In this document: positions 1 through 8,823 of the stretch, piece after piece
Numbering within the stretch: the stretch's first letter is position 1
How the letters are laid out: every line of letters starts with the position of its first letter
NCBI GenBank assembly: GCA_017432075.1
Contig: JAFRJV010000145.1
Span: 1-64,000, forward strand
Length of the DNA stretch: 64,000 bases
Reading direction: 5' to 3'
From: Mogibacterium sp.
Lineage (GTDB): Bacteria > Bacillota > Clostridia > Peptostreptococcales > Anaerovoracaceae
Notes under the pieces: generated by a model
What the model was told of the DNA's origin: nothing
Databases searched by the model: none
Seen by the model: only the letters and a program-made list of their open reading frames with translations
Position numbers and translations under genes: made by a program

Positions 1-930
1 AAGTACGACAGAGTAACGGGTATAGAATTCGCGGCAGGAGCATTCCTGAACATAGGGAGCGATCATATCAGCGCGATAGAGCATCCTGACTTCAACGATT
101 ATCTTGAAGCCAAGCTGAGACTCTTCGGACACTGCCGGAAAGCGTGCATCAACCTCGACTGTGAAGAGCAGGAACGCATCAGAGCGGCTTCAGCGGATTG
201 TCCATATGTGATCACATTCAGCCAGAATGATGAAAGCGCCAATGTTTACGGGTATGATGTAAGGTCCTGCGAAGGGAAAGTAACATTCAGAGCCAGAGGG
301 AAGAATATTGAAGGCTATGATGATTTCGACGGGGAATTTGCTCTGGGAACATTCGGGACCATCAATGTTGAGAACGGCCTTGCAGCGATATCTCTTTCAG
401 CCTTGCTCGGCATTCCTCTCGAATACGTAAAGAGCGGCCTTGCCAAAGCAAACTCTCCGGGAAGAATGGAAGTTTTCTACAGCGATGACGGCAAGCGCAT
501 AGCCATAGTGGACTATGCCCACAACAAGCTCAGCTATGAAAAATTCTTCGAGACCATCAAAGGTGAGTTCCCGGGTAAAAAGATGATGATCGTCTTCGGC
601 TGTCCGGGCGGAAAAGCATTTGCAAGGCGCGAGGAGCTCGGGACCATAGCCGGTCATAACTGTTCGTATTCCATAATCACAGAGGAAGACTACGGGGAAG
701 AGGATGTAAACAAGATCTGCAGTGAGATCGCGGGCTTTGTAGAAGCTGCCGGTGGAAAATGCGAGATCATCATAGACAGAGTGGAAGCCATAAAGAAGGC
801 TATTACACTCATGGATGATGACACCATACTGTTCCTGCCGGGAAAGGGACGTGAAACACGTGAAAAACGCGGCATCAGGTATATCGATACGCCTTCGGAC
901 GCGGATGTAGTGATAAAATATATGAGATAA
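1..930 (+). CDS. MurE-like Mur ligase, 3' part only
   Basis: The reading frame is open from base 1, so the start lies upstream of the window; about 309 C-terminal residues are present. Seen: the central-domain motif 'NIGSDHIS' followed by 'DYLEAKLRLF', which matches the MurE pattern (NLGRDHID...YLEAKLRLF), then a C-terminal ligase domain with 'VDYAHNKLS' and a late 'PGKGRE' (MurE: VDYAHTP, AGKGHE). Mur ligases use ATP to couple an amino acid to a UDP-MurNAc peptide in the cytoplasm. Odd: the DNPR motif that MurE enzymes use to select meso-diaminopimelate is not there; the aligned stretch reads 'TEEDYGEED'. The substrate is therefore open: a lysine-type MurE, or a MurE paralogue acting on another amino acid. 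A terminator follows directly, so it ends its transcription unit. Confidence 0.8.
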   Translation, partial: KYDRVTGIEFAAGAFLNIGSDHISAIEHPDFNDYLEAKLRLFGHCRKACINLDCEEQERIRAASADCPYVITFSQNDESANVYGYDVRSCEGKVTFRARGKNIEGYDDFDGEFALGTFGTINVENGLAAISLSALLGIPLEYVKSGLAKANSPGRMEVFYSDDGKRIAIVDYAHNKLSYEKFFETIKGEFPGKKMMIVFGCPGGKAFARREELGTIAGHNCSYSIITEEDYGEEDVNKICSEIAGFVEAAGGKCEIIIDRVEAIKKAITLMDDDTILFLPGKGRETREKRGIRYIDTPSDADVVIKYMR

Positions 931-963
931 TCAACTGAATATCACCGTTAAATCAGTATGCAG

Positions 964-997
964 GAAGACATGTCGTAAAGGCGTGTCTTCTTTCTTA
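964..997 (+). terminator. Intrinsic terminator after the Mur-ligase gene
   Basis: Inverted repeat 964-973 / 981-990 (9-10 pairs with one or two G-T) with a 7-base loop, followed by a T-rich tail at 991-996. It separates the Mur-ligase gene from the rny promoter that begins at 998. Confidence 0.7.
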
Positions 998-1026
998 TTG
1001 ACTGGATTTATAGCGATATGTATAAT
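998..1026 (+). promoter_or_regulatory. Sigma-A promoter for rny
   Basis: TTGACT (998-1003), a 17-base spacer and a perfect TATAAT (1021-1026). Transcription would begin near 1033 and give a leader of about 130 bases before rny. The 931-1164 gap otherwise holds only the terminator and AT-rich sequence. Confidence 0.75.
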
Positions 1027-1164
1027 ATCTATGTATGTTTATGTCATCTAACCGCATATGTTGTATTAACAGGGCGATTTGACCCCTATATAAAGGCGAT
1101 TTACAGCGTTGTGCGTAGATAATGTATATATTACAAAATCCAAATAATTGATAAGGAGGTGCTT

Positions 1165-2706
1165 ATGTCACCGGTTTTAACTGTTGTGATCAGCATTGTA
1201 GTCCTTATCGTCGGTATAGCAATTGGTTACATACTTCGTAAGAACGTCGGAGAAAAGGCCATAGGCAGCGCAGAACAGCAGGCCAGGAACATGATCCTGG
1301 ATGCGCAGAATACTGTCGAGAACCTCAAGAAAGAGAAGGTGCTTGAGGCAAAAGAGGAAATACATAAGCTGAGAGAAGAATACGAGGGTGAGCTCAAGTC
1401 AAGAAGGGCTGAGGTCACAAAAGCTGAGAGAAGGATCCAGCAGAAAGAAGAGAACATCGACCGCAAGCTCGAGAGCATCGAGAAACGTGAGAACGGTCTC
1501 ACAAAGAAAGAGCAGTCGATGAACGAAAAGCACAGAGAGATCGATGCTTACATCCAGAAGCAGGTAGAGGAACTCGAGAGGATCTCGGGTTACACAAGAG
1601 AAGAAGCCAAACACCTGCTCCTTCAGGAGATCGAAACTGATATCCGCAAAGATGCTTCTGACATGATAGTCAGAATCGAAACAGAGGCAAAGGAAGAGGC
1701 AGACAAGAGAGCCAGAGAGGTCATCACGACTGCGATCCAGAGATATGCTTCGGATCAGGTAACAGAGACTACAGTTTCGGTAGTCAGCCTGCCTAACGAC
1801 GACATGAAGGGCCGTATCATCGGAAGAGAAGGCCGTAACATCAGAGCCATCGAGACTCTGACAGGAGTAGATCTCATCATCGATGATACTCCTGAAGCAG
1901 TCATACTTTCGGGATTCGATCCTGTAAGAAGAGAGATCGCAAGGATCGCTCTTGAGAAACTGATCGTTGACGGACGTATCCATCCGGCAAGGATCGAAGA
2001 AATGGTCCAGAAGGCCACAAAAGAAGTCAACACCATTATCAAGGAAGAAGGAGAGAGAGCGTGCTTCGAAACAGGCGTGCACAACCTCAATCCTGAGATG
2101 GTAAGACTTATAGGAAGACTTAAGTACAGGACCTCATACGGCCAGAATGTTCTTCAGCATTCGATCGAAGTATCGACTTTAGCCGGCATGATGGCAGAGG
2201 AGCTCGGACTCGATCCTAGACTTGCCAGAAGAGGAGGACTTCTGCACGATATCGGCAAGGCTATCGACCATGAAGTCGAAGGAACGCATGTTGAGATCGG
2301 AGTCAATATCTGCAAGAAGTATAAAGAATCCTGGAAGGTCATTAACGCAGTTGAGGCTCACCACGGCGATGTGGAGCCTACCACGCTTGAGGCCATGCTG
2401 GTTGCAGCAGCTGATGCTCTGTCTGCCGCCAGACCTGGAGCAAGAAGAGAAACTCTCGAATCATACATCAAGAGACTTGAGAATCTTGAAAACATTGCCA
2501 ATACTACAAAGGGCGTAGAGAAGTCCTATGCTATCCAGGCAGGCCGCGAGATCAGAGTCGCAGTCAAGCCGAACCAGGTCAAGGATGATGAAGTTCCTAT
2601 GCTGGCAAGAGAGATCGCCAAGAAGATCGAGACTGAACTCGAGTATCCTGGACAGATCAAAGTCAGTGTTATCAGGGAAACAAGGGCTACTGATTATGCC
2701 AAGTAA
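1165..2706 (+). CDS. rny: Ribonuclease Y
   Basis: 513 residues, close to the usual ~520. Endoribonuclease that starts mRNA decay at the inner membrane face of Firmicutes. Domains in order: an N-terminal membrane helix (about 5-25), a long Lys/Glu-rich coiled coil (about 30-200), a KH RNA-binding domain with '[13 protein letters not shown]' (about 215-245), and an HD phosphohydrolase domain with 'LLHDIGKA' and the surrounding His/Asp metal ligands (about 330-430). Start: the SD AAGGAGG ends at 1159, so ATG 1165 is chosen; an in-frame GTG at 1159 overlaps the SD itself. Single promoter upstream; the cysteine desulfurase gene starts 17 bases after the stop. Confidence 0.95.
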   Translation: MSPVLTVVISIVVLIVGIAIGYILRKNVGEKAIGSAEQQARNMILDAQNTVENLKKEKVLEAKEEIHKLREEYEGELKSRRAEVTKAERRIQQKEENIDRKLESIEKRENGLTKKEQSMNEKHREIDAYIQKQVEELERISGYTREEAKHLLLQEIETDIRKDASDMIVRIETEAKEEADKRAREVITTAIQRYASDQVTETTVSVVSLPNDDMKGRIIGREGRNIRAIETLTGVDLIIDDTPEAVILSGFDPVRREIARIALEKLIVDGRIHPARIEEMVQKATKEVNTIIKEEGERACFETGVHNLNPEMVRLIGRLKYRTSYGQNVLQHSIEVSTLAGMMAEELGLDPRLARRGGLLHDIGKAIDHEVEGTHVEIGVNICKKYKESWKVINAVEAHHGDVEPTTLEAMLVAAADALSAARPGARRETLESYIKRLENLENIANTTKGVEKSYAIQAGREIRVAVKPNQVKDDEVPMLAREIAKKIETELEYPGQIKVSVIRETRATDYAK

Positions 2707-2723
2707 ACATCTGTAAAAGATTT

Positions 2724-3908
2724 ATGATTTATTTAGATAACAGTGCAACTACAAGGCAATATGACGAAGTGACGGAATTGATGTACAGGGCTGCCAAAGA
2801 TAACTTTGGCAACCCTTCATCTTTGCATGCTCTCGGATTCGAAGCGGGCAACCTGCTGTATGACGCGCGCAGACAGATCGAAGATCTGCTGCCGCCTGCA
2901 GGAAATGTCATCTTCACCTCAGGCGGCACCGAGAGCGACAACATGGCGCTGCTCTCGTCTGCGCGCAAACTGAGACGCCGCGGTAAAAAGATCATCACTA
3001 CAAAGGTGGAGCATCCGGCTGTCCTTGAAACATGCAAGAGATTAAAGGAAGACGGTTTTGAGATCGTTCTTCTGGACGTCGATGTCGATGGATATGTAGA
3101 GGAACAGGTACTGAAAGCAGCACTTGACGAAAATACAATTATTGTCTCCATGATGGCTGTCAACAATGAGGTGGGCACTATCGAGCCTGTCATCCCTGTT
3201 GGACGTACCATAAGGGAGTACAACAGGCAGCACGGCACAGACATCATGTTCCACACGGATGCAGTACAGGCCTTCGGGAAGCTGCCTGTGGATGATATCG
3301 ACGCAGATCTCATATCTGCAAGTGCCCATAAGTTCCATGGGCCTAAGGGAGTGGGCTTTCTGTATATGAAAAAACGTCACAGCCTGCCTGCACTCATACT
3401 CGGAGGCGGACAGGAAAACGGCTTCAGATCCTCCACAGAGAACACAAACGGTATAGCAGGAATGGGACTTGCTGCCAAAATGGCGTGCACGGATCTTGTG
3501 ATGAAATCGAGCCGCATGGGCATAGTCAATAATTACCTGCTCAACGGACTGAAGTCCGAGATCAAAGATATCATAGTGAACGGCCCGGAAGATCTTGGAT
3601 ACAGCATGCACGAGCACGGAAAGCGCTGTCCGGGAGTGCTTAACATCACGTTCGAAGGTACGCGCGGCGAAGTGCTTCTGCATACACTGGAGCAGGATGG
3701 CATTTATGTTTCAACAGGATCAGCCTGCTCGTCACACAAGACCGGTGACAGTCACGTGCTGCAGGCTATGTCAATGACACACAAGGAGATAGAAGGAGCG
3801 CTGCGCTTCAGCTTCTCGGAATTCAATACGGCAGAAGAGATGGACTACGTGATCGAACGCACGAAGGCCGCCGTAAACAGGTTCCGCAGACTCGGAAGCT
3901 TCCGCTGA
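2724..3908 (+). CDS. Cysteine desulfurase (NifS/IscS family)
   Basis: 394 residues. PLP enzyme that takes sulfur from cysteine as an enzyme persulfide. Seen: N-terminal 'YLDNSATT', the PLP lysine in 'SASAHKFHGPKG' (near 203) and the persulfide loop 'STGSACSSHKTGD' (near 331). The gene is followed after 19 bases by thiI, the tRNA 4-thiouridine synthetase, so the likely job is to feed sulfur to ThiI; this nifS-like/thiI pairing is common in Firmicutes. A wider role in Fe-S assembly cannot be excluded. No strong SD is visible before ATG 2724, so translation may partly depend on rny upstream. Confidence 0.92.
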   Translation: MIYLDNSATTRQYDEVTELMYRAAKDNFGNPSSLHALGFEAGNLLYDARRQIEDLLPPAGNVIFTSGGTESDNMALLSSARKLRRRGKKIITTKVEHPAVLETCKRLKEDGFEIVLLDVDVDGYVEEQVLKAALDENTIIVSMMAVNNEVGTIEPVIPVGRTIREYNRQHGTDIMFHTDAVQAFGKLPVDDIDADLISASAHKFHGPKGVGFLYMKKRHSLPALILGGGQENGFRSSTENTNGIAGMGLAAKMACTDLVMKSSRMGIVNNYLLNGLKSEIKDIIVNGPEDLGYSMHEHGKRCPGVLNITFEGTRGEVLLHTLEQDGIYVSTGSACSSHKTGDSHVLQAMSMTHKEIEGALRFSFSEFNTAEEMDYVIERTKAAVNRFRRLGSFR

Positions 3909-3927
3909 TAAACAGGATAGAACTGAA

Positions 3928-5106
3928 ATGGAAAAGAATCTTTATATAGTAAGGTGCGGCGAGGTCGCACTGAAAGGCATGAATAAGCCATATTTTGAGC
4001 GTGTACTGCTCGAGAGAGTGAAGAACGCTCTGTCTTGCTACGAGGGTGCCGAGGCTAAATGGATCGAAGGACTGATGTTTGTCAGAGTCCCTGCGAACAT
4101 ACCTGAAGACGAGGTCATCTCAAAGTGCGTAAGAGTCTTTGGCGTGGCTTCGGTAAGCCCGGCGGTAGAAGCTCCTAAAGACATCAATGAGATAGGAGCC
4201 AAAGCGGCAGAGTTCATGCAGAAGGTCATAGAGACTGACAATATCAAAACATTCAAGGTCAAGGGCAAGAGAGCCGACAAGTCCTTTGCGATCGAGTCGC
4301 CTGAGATAGCCAGACAGGTAGGCGGAATGGTCCTGAAGGCATGCAAGGTGCTCAGCGTAGATGTCCACCGGCCTGACTGTGTTCTCAATGTGGATGTGAG
4401 ACGTGAGGGCGCCTATATCTTCAGGGATAAGATCCGCGGCTTCGGAGGTCTGCCTCTAGGAACGAACGGCAAAGGACTCATACTGATGAGCGGCGGCATT
4501 GACAGCCCTGTTGCGGCATTCATGATGGCAAAGCGCGGCATGAGCATAGAAGCGGTACATTTCCATTCATACCCGTATACAAGCCAGAGAGCCCAGAGAA
4601 AGGTTGAAGAACTCGTAAGGACACTGGCGGGATACATGGGCACAGTGAAGATGCACGTGATCAATCTGCTCCCGATCCAGGAGGAGATCGTAAAGAACTG
4701 CCCGGAAGACGAGACCACTCTGCTTGTAAGGCATTTCATGATGAGGATAGCAGAGCAGATAGCTCTCAAAAACCGCTGCATGATGCTGATAACCGGAGAA
4801 GACCTCGGCCAGGTGGCCAGCCAGACAGCGGAGGCACTCGTAGTTACCGACAGCGTTGTAGAGATGCCGGTAATGCGACCTCTGATAGCAATGGACAAGG
4901 TGGACATAATGGATAAGGCGCGCGAGATCGGCACATACGACATCTCGATACAGCCTTATGAGGACTGCTGCACGGTGTTCCTGCCGAAGCATCCGGTGAC
5001 CAAGCCGAAGAAAGAGCGCATCGAAAGATCCGAATCGGCTCTCGATGTTGAAACGCTTGTAAAGAATGCGGTAGAGTCTGAAGAAATAGTTGAAATAAGG
5101 CCTTAA
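3928..5106 (+). CDS. thiI: tRNA 4-thiouridine synthetase ThiI
   Basis: 392 residues, the short form without the C-terminal rhodanese domain found in enteric ThiI. It thiolates U8 of tRNA and in some species also supplies sulfur for thiamine thiazole. Seen: N-terminal ferredoxin-like/THUMP region ('VRCGEVALKG' at the start, through about 165), then the PP-loop ATP pyrophosphatase motif 'SGGIDSPVA' (near 190), and a C-terminal 'EDCCTVFLPKHP' conserved in the family. Being rhodanese-less, it should accept sulfur from a partner, consistent with the cysteine desulfurase gene immediately upstream. The thrS promoter overlaps its last codons. Confidence 0.94.
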   Translation: MEKNLYIVRCGEVALKGMNKPYFERVLLERVKNALSCYEGAEAKWIEGLMFVRVPANIPEDEVISKCVRVFGVASVSPAVEAPKDINEIGAKAAEFMQKVIETDNIKTFKVKGKRADKSFAIESPEIARQVGGMVLKACKVLSVDVHRPDCVLNVDVRREGAYIFRDKIRGFGGLPLGTNGKGLILMSGGIDSPVAAFMMAKRGMSIEAVHFHSYPYTSQRAQRKVEELVRTLAGYMGTVKMHVINLLPIQEEIVKNCPEDETTLLVRHFMMRIAEQIALKNRCMMLITGEDLGQVASQTAEALVVTDSVVEMPVMRPLIAMDKVDIMDKAREIGTYDISIQPYEDCCTVFLPKHPVTKPKKERIERSESALDVETLVKNAVESEEIVEIRP

Positions 5107-5118
5107 AAATTGTATCAT
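5090..5118 (+). promoter_or_regulatory. Promoter of the thrS T-box transcript
   Basis: TTGAAA (5090-5095), a 17-base spacer and TATCAT (5113-5118). The -35 lies inside the last codons of thiI. Predicted start near 5125, right at the first conserved bases of the T-box leader. Confidence 0.65.
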
Positions 5119-5124
5119 AGGCGA

Positions 5125-5380
5125 GTAAAAACGATGACGAGGACAGTAAGTTCACCAATGGGGCTTGCCAGAGAGGGATGGCAGCTGGAATCATCCTAAG
5201 TCCCGGTGTTCCGAAAACCACCTCCGAGTGGCACCAATCATGCCCGCTTAGACCGCGTCAAAAGTCTGAATGAGTGCCGGTAAGAGGACTTACCGGAAGA
5301 TGGGTGGAACCACGGATACTCATGTGAAACGAGTATGCGTCCCTTCTGACAACATGTCGGAGGGGACTTTATTTTTTGGC
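5125..5380 (+). promoter_or_regulatory. T-box riboswitch, threonine type
   Basis: A leader of about 285 bases before thrS. Seen: the stem I base 'ACGATGACGAGGACAGTAAG' near 5132-5151; a specifier region at 5214-5222 in which ACC (5217-5219, repeated at 5220-5222) reads threonine; stem III at 5277-5283/5290-5296; and the T-box core GGGTGGAACCACGG at 5302-5315. The core is followed by a terminator. Uncharged tRNA-Thr should pair with the specifier and the TGGA bulge and favour read-through. The A in TGGA predicts a U discriminator base in the sensed tRNA. The specifier register is inferred by eye. Confidence 0.9.
5339..5377 (+). terminator. Regulated terminator of the thrS T-box
   Basis: A 12-pair stem, 5339-5350 with 5356-5367, closes a 5-base loop and is followed by TTTATTTTTT (5368-5377). 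Its 5' arm is close to the T-box core and would be sequestered in the antiterminator fold. Confidence 0.85.
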
Positions 5381-5410
5381 CCTTCCGGAAATAAGAAGGA
5401 GGAAAACAAA

Positions 5411-7447
5411 TTGATAATTACACTGAAAGACGGAAGCAAGAAGGAATACGATCAGCCGATGTCGGCTTATGACGTCGCCAGAGATATCAGCGAAGGTCTC
5501 GCGAGAGTCGCATGCATCGCAGAGGTAGACGGCAAGGCAGTTGATCTCAGAACCATGATTGACAAAGACTGCGAACTCAACATCCTGACTTTCGATTCTG
5601 ATGAAGGCAAGCGCGCTTACAGACATACATGCTCTCACGTACTTGCTGAGGCCGTAAAGAATCTCTATCCGGATGCAAAGCTCGCTATCGGTCCTTCGAT
5701 CGACAACGGATTCTACTATGACTTCGACATGCCGCCTCTGACACGCGAGGATCTCGACAAGATCGAAGCAGAGATGAAGAAGATCATCAAAAAAGGCGAA
5801 AGGCTGACATACTTCACACTCCCGAGAGAAGAAGCTATTCAGATGTACAAGGAAAAGGATGAGCCTTACAAAGTGCAGCTCATCGAAGACCTGCCTGAAG
5901 ACGAGGAGATCTCGTTCTATCAGCAGGGCGACTTTGTAGAGCTCTGCGCAGGACCTCACATCATGAGCACAAAGCCGATCAAGGCGTTCGCGCTCACATC
6001 GAGCTCCGGAGCTTACTGGAGAGGTGACGAGCACAATAAGATGCTCACTCGTATATACGGAACAGCTTATACAAAGAAGGATGAGCTCGAAGAGTATCTG
6101 GCTTATCTTGCAGATATCAAGAACCGTGACCACAACCGTCTCGGCCGAGAGATGGACCTCTTCACGACAGTTGATGTCATCGGCCAGGGACTTCCGCTCT
6201 TCATGCCTAAGGGAACAAAGATCATCCAGAAGATGCAGAGATGGATCGAAGATCTGGAAGAGTATGAATGGGGCTATGTAAGAACCAGAACTCCGCTTAT
6301 GGCAAAGTCAACGCTTTACAAGATATCTGACCACTGGTATCACTACAAGGACGGAATGTTCCTGCTCGGATATGACAGCATGGACGAGATCATGGCAGGT
6401 GAGGACCGCTCACACGAGATCCACGGAGTAGAGGATCTCAACCTCATCGAGAACGATGCTGATGCAGATGTAATGGCACTGCGTCCGATGACATGCCCGT
6501 TCCAGTATTACGTATATAAGGCGCGTCAGAAGAGCTACCGTGACCTCCCTTACAGGATGGGTGAGACTTCAACACTGTTCAGAAACGAGCAGGCCGGCGA
6601 GATGCACGGACTTACAAGAGTACGTCAGTTCACTATCTCAGAGGGACATCTTGTCTGCACACCTGAACAGATCAAGGACGAGTTCAAGGGCTGCGTAGAG
6701 CTGGCTAAGTATTGCCTCACCACTCTCGGGCTTGAAGGAGATGTAACTTACAGACTCTCAAAGTGGGATCCTGAGAATGCTGACAAATATCTTGGAACAC
6801 CTGAGGAATGGGAATACAACGAAGGCTTCATGAGAGACATACTCGATGAGATAGGACTCGAGTACAAAGAAGCAGTAGGAGAAGCAGCGTTTTACGGACC
6901 TAAGCTCGATATCCAGGCAAAGAACGTGTACGGCAAGGAAGATACTATGATCACCATCCAGCTCGACACAATGCTTGCCGAGAGATATGACATGTATTTC
7001 ATCGATAAGGACGGGCAGAAAAAGCGTCCATATATCATCCATCGTACTTCAATTGGCTGCTACGAGCGTACGCTTGCATGGCTCATCGAGCATTATGCCG
7101 GCAACCTGCCTACATGGCTCTGCCCTGAGCAGGTAAGGATACTGCCTATTTCCGACAAGATCGCTGACTATGCTGAGGAAGTCCGCAAGGAGCTCCGTAA
7201 GAACGGCGTAGATGTTACTATAGACAACAGCAGTGAGCGTATCGGTTACAAGATCCGCAAGGCCCAGATGGAGAAGATCCCTTACATGCTGGTCCTTGGT
7301 GCAAAGGAAGCCGAGGAAGGCAATGTATCCGTACGTTCAAGATATCTCGGCGATGAAGGTGTAAAGCCTCTCGGCGAATTTGTAAGCGCTCTTTGCGAAG
7401 AGATCCGCACCAAGGAGATCCGCAAGATCGAAAAGAAAGATGCATAG
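5411..7447 (+). CDS. thrS: Threonyl-tRNA synthetase
   Basis: 678 residues from TTG 5411, which sits 9 bases after a strong AAGGAGG; an in-frame ATG at 5270 lies inside the T-box and is rejected. Class II synthetase that charges tRNA-Thr. Domains: N-terminal TGS (about 1-63), editing domain with 'HTCSHVLAEA' and 'CAGPH' (about 65-230), catalytic core with zinc-ligand region 'MRPMTCPF' and motif 2 'FRNEQAGE', then the anticodon-binding domain beginning near 'PEQVRILPIS'. It is somewhat longer than the usual ~640 residues, with an acidic insertion before the 'MRPMTCP' motif. Controlled by the threonine T-box upstream. Confidence 0.95.
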   Translation: MIITLKDGSKKEYDQPMSAYDVARDISEGLARVACIAEVDGKAVDLRTMIDKDCELNILTFDSDEGKRAYRHTCSHVLAEAVKNLYPDAKLAIGPSIDNGFYYDFDMPPLTREDLDKIEAEMKKIIKKGERLTYFTLPREEAIQMYKEKDEPYKVQLIEDLPEDEEISFYQQGDFVELCAGPHIMSTKPIKAFALTSSSGAYWRGDEHNKMLTRIYGTAYTKKDELEEYLAYLADIKNRDHNRLGREMDLFTTVDVIGQGLPLFMPKGTKIIQKMQRWIEDLEEYEWGYVRTRTPLMAKSTLYKISDHWYHYKDGMFLLGYDSMDEIMAGEDRSHEIHGVEDLNLIENDADADVMALRPMTCPFQYYVYKARQKSYRDLPYRMGETSTLFRNEQAGEMHGLTRVRQFTISEGHLVCTPEQIKDEFKGCVELAKYCLTTLGLEGDVTYRLSKWDPENADKYLGTPEEWEYNEGFMRDILDEIGLEYKEAVGEAAFYGPKLDIQAKNVYGKEDTMITIQLDTMLAERYDMYFIDKDGQKKRPYIIHRTSIGCYERTLAWLIEHYAGNLPTWLCPEQVRILPISDKIADYAEEVRKELRKNGVDVTIDNSSERIGYKIRKAQMEKIPYMLVLGAKEAEEGNVSVRSRYLGDEGVKPLGEFVSALCEEIRTKEIRKIEKKDA

Positions 7448-7464
7448 TGTTAATCCGCCAAACA

Positions 7465-7473
7465 TGGTACAAT
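7465..7473 (+). promoter_or_regulatory. Possible extended -10 promoter before pyrH
   Basis: TGG followed by TACAAT (7468-7473) fits an extended -10 element; no good -35 is present. It lies 23 bases before the pyrH start and would let pyrH and its followers be expressed independently of the thrS T-box. Confidence 0.4.
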
Positions 7474-7496
7474 AAAACAGTTGGAGGAATTTAAAC

Positions 7497-8201
7497 ATGG
7501 CAATCAAATATAAAAGAGTTCTTATAAAGGTAAGCGGCGAAGCGCTTGCCGGTGAAGACCGCTTTGGAGTCAATGACGTCGAGCTCGGAAAGGTAGCTGC
7601 TCAGATCAAGGAGATCCGCGACGCGGGTGTCGAGGTGGCGATCGTAGTCGGTGGAGGCAATTTCTTCCGCGGACGTACAGGCGGAAATATCGACAAGCCT
7701 ACTGCAGATTACATGGGAATGCTCGCAACAGTAATGAACGGACTTGCTGTTCAGGATGCACTTCTGGCAGCGGGGTGCCCGGCAAAACTGATGACAGCTA
7801 TCGAGATCAGAGATATGGCTGAAGGCTATGCAAGACGCAAAGCGCTGGATTATCTCGAAGAAGGCAAAGTCGTGGTATTCGGAGGAGGCACGGGAAGTCC
7901 GTTCTTCACCACTGATACCACAGCAGCTCTCAGAGCCGCTGAGATCGGAGCAGACGTGCTGCTTCTGGCAAAGAACATCGATGCGGTATATTCGGCAGAT
8001 CCTAAGCAGGATCCGAATGCTGAACGCTACACAGAGCTTTCATACATGGACATCATAGATAAAGATCTTAAGGTCATGGATCTTACCGCAGCGACGCTCT
8101 GCAAGGATACACAGACCAAGATATATGTGTTTGCACTCAAGGAAGAGGGCAATCTCATGAAGGTTATCAACGGCGAAAATGTCGGAACACTCATACAGTA
8201 G
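7497..8201 (+). CDS. pyrH: UMP kinase
   Basis: 234 residues, the usual size. Phosphorylates UMP to UDP in pyrimidine nucleotide synthesis; bacterial type of the amino-acid kinase fold. Seen: N-terminal 'KRVLIKVSGEALAG' for phosphate binding, 'VVGGGNFFRGRTG', and 'GGGTGSPFFTTDT' for nucleotide binding. The SD is TTGGAGGA. It heads the pyrH-frr-uppS-cdsA-rseP-ispG-polC series, an order widespread in Firmicutes (usually preceded by rpsB-tsf, which are not here; thrS takes that place). Confidence 0.96.
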   Translation: MAIKYKRVLIKVSGEALAGEDRFGVNDVELGKVAAQIKEIRDAGVEVAIVVGGGNFFRGRTGGNIDKPTADYMGMLATVMNGLAVQDALLAAGCPAKLMTAIEIRDMAEGYARRKALDYLEEGKVVVFGGGTGSPFFTTDTTAALRAAEIGADVLLLAKNIDAVYSADPKQDPNAERYTELSYMDIIDKDLKVMDLTAATLCKDTQTKIYVFALKEEGNLMKVINGENVGTLIQ

Positions 8202-8211
8202 GAGGCATATC

Positions 8212-8760
8212 ATGGCAAAGAAAACACTCGAAGAGAGAATAGAAGGCGCTAAGAGCTTTCTTAAAGACAACCTGAACACCGTAAGAGCAGGCAGAGCCAA
8301 TCCGGCACTTCTTGACAGGATAATGGTGAACTATTACGGAACACCTACACCTCTCAAGGCACTTGCCAATATTTCGGTGCCTGATCCGAGGACACTGATG
8401 ATCTCGCCGTTCGATCCTAAGTCGGTAGGAGACATCGAAAGAGCGATTCTCGAAGCCAACATCGGCATCAACCCTACGAACGACGGCAAGGTGATCAGAC
8501 TTGCGATCCCTCAGCTTACAGAAGAGAGACGTAAAGAACTCACCAAGGTCGTAAAAAACTACGGCGAAGATGCCAAGGTGGCTGTAAGGAACCTCAGACG
8601 TGATGCAAACGATGAGCTCAAGAAAGCTGAGAAAGCCGGAGAACTCACAGAGGACGATCTCAAGAAGGAACTCGAAGACACTCAGAAGACTATTGAGAAG
8701 GCTATCAAGGATATCGACGCTATTATCGCCGATAAAGAGAAAGAACTCATGGAAGTCTAA
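8212..8760 (+). CDS. frr: Ribosome-recycling factor
   Basis: 182 residues (family about 185). Splits the post-termination ribosome together with EF-G. Seen: the highly conserved 'VRAGRANPALLD' near 27-38 and 'NDGKVIRLAIPQLTEERR' in the middle. ATG 8212 is chosen because TAGGAGG lies 6 bases before it; an in-frame ATG at 8179 would lie inside pyrH. The SD overlaps the pyrH stop codon, so the two are probably coupled. Confidence 0.96.
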   Translation: MAKKTLEERIEGAKSFLKDNLNTVRAGRANPALLDRIMVNYYGTPTPLKALANISVPDPRTLMISPFDPKSVGDIERAILEANIGINPTNDGKVIRLAIPQLTEERRKELTKVVKNYGEDAKVAVRNLRRDANDELKKAEKAGELTEDDLKKELEDTQKTIEKAIKDIDAIIADKEKELMEV

Positions 8761-8785
8761 GAAGCGCACTTTGATGATGACCTGC

Positions 8786-8806
8786 GGCGTGGCTATATGC
8801 CACGCC
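8786..8806 (+). other. Perfect hairpin between frr and uppS
   Basis: An 8-pair perfect stem (8786-8793 with 8799-8806) around a TATAT loop. There is no T-run, so it is not a standard terminator. It ends 17 bases before the preferred uppS start and could attenuate, stabilise or be a processing site. Confidence 0.5.
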
Positions 8807-8823
8807 TGCTGTTTGTAAAAGAT

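Noticed and set aside
1399..2082. Long open frame of 227 codons on the minus strand inside rny
   Set aside because: It is opposite a clear RNase Y coding region, has no SD and gives a biased Leu/Ser/Asp-rich product; typical shadow frame.
5270..5410. N-terminal extension of ThrRS from an upstream ATG
   Set aside because: The stretch encodes the T-box core and terminator; the strong SD before TTG 5411 fixes the true start.
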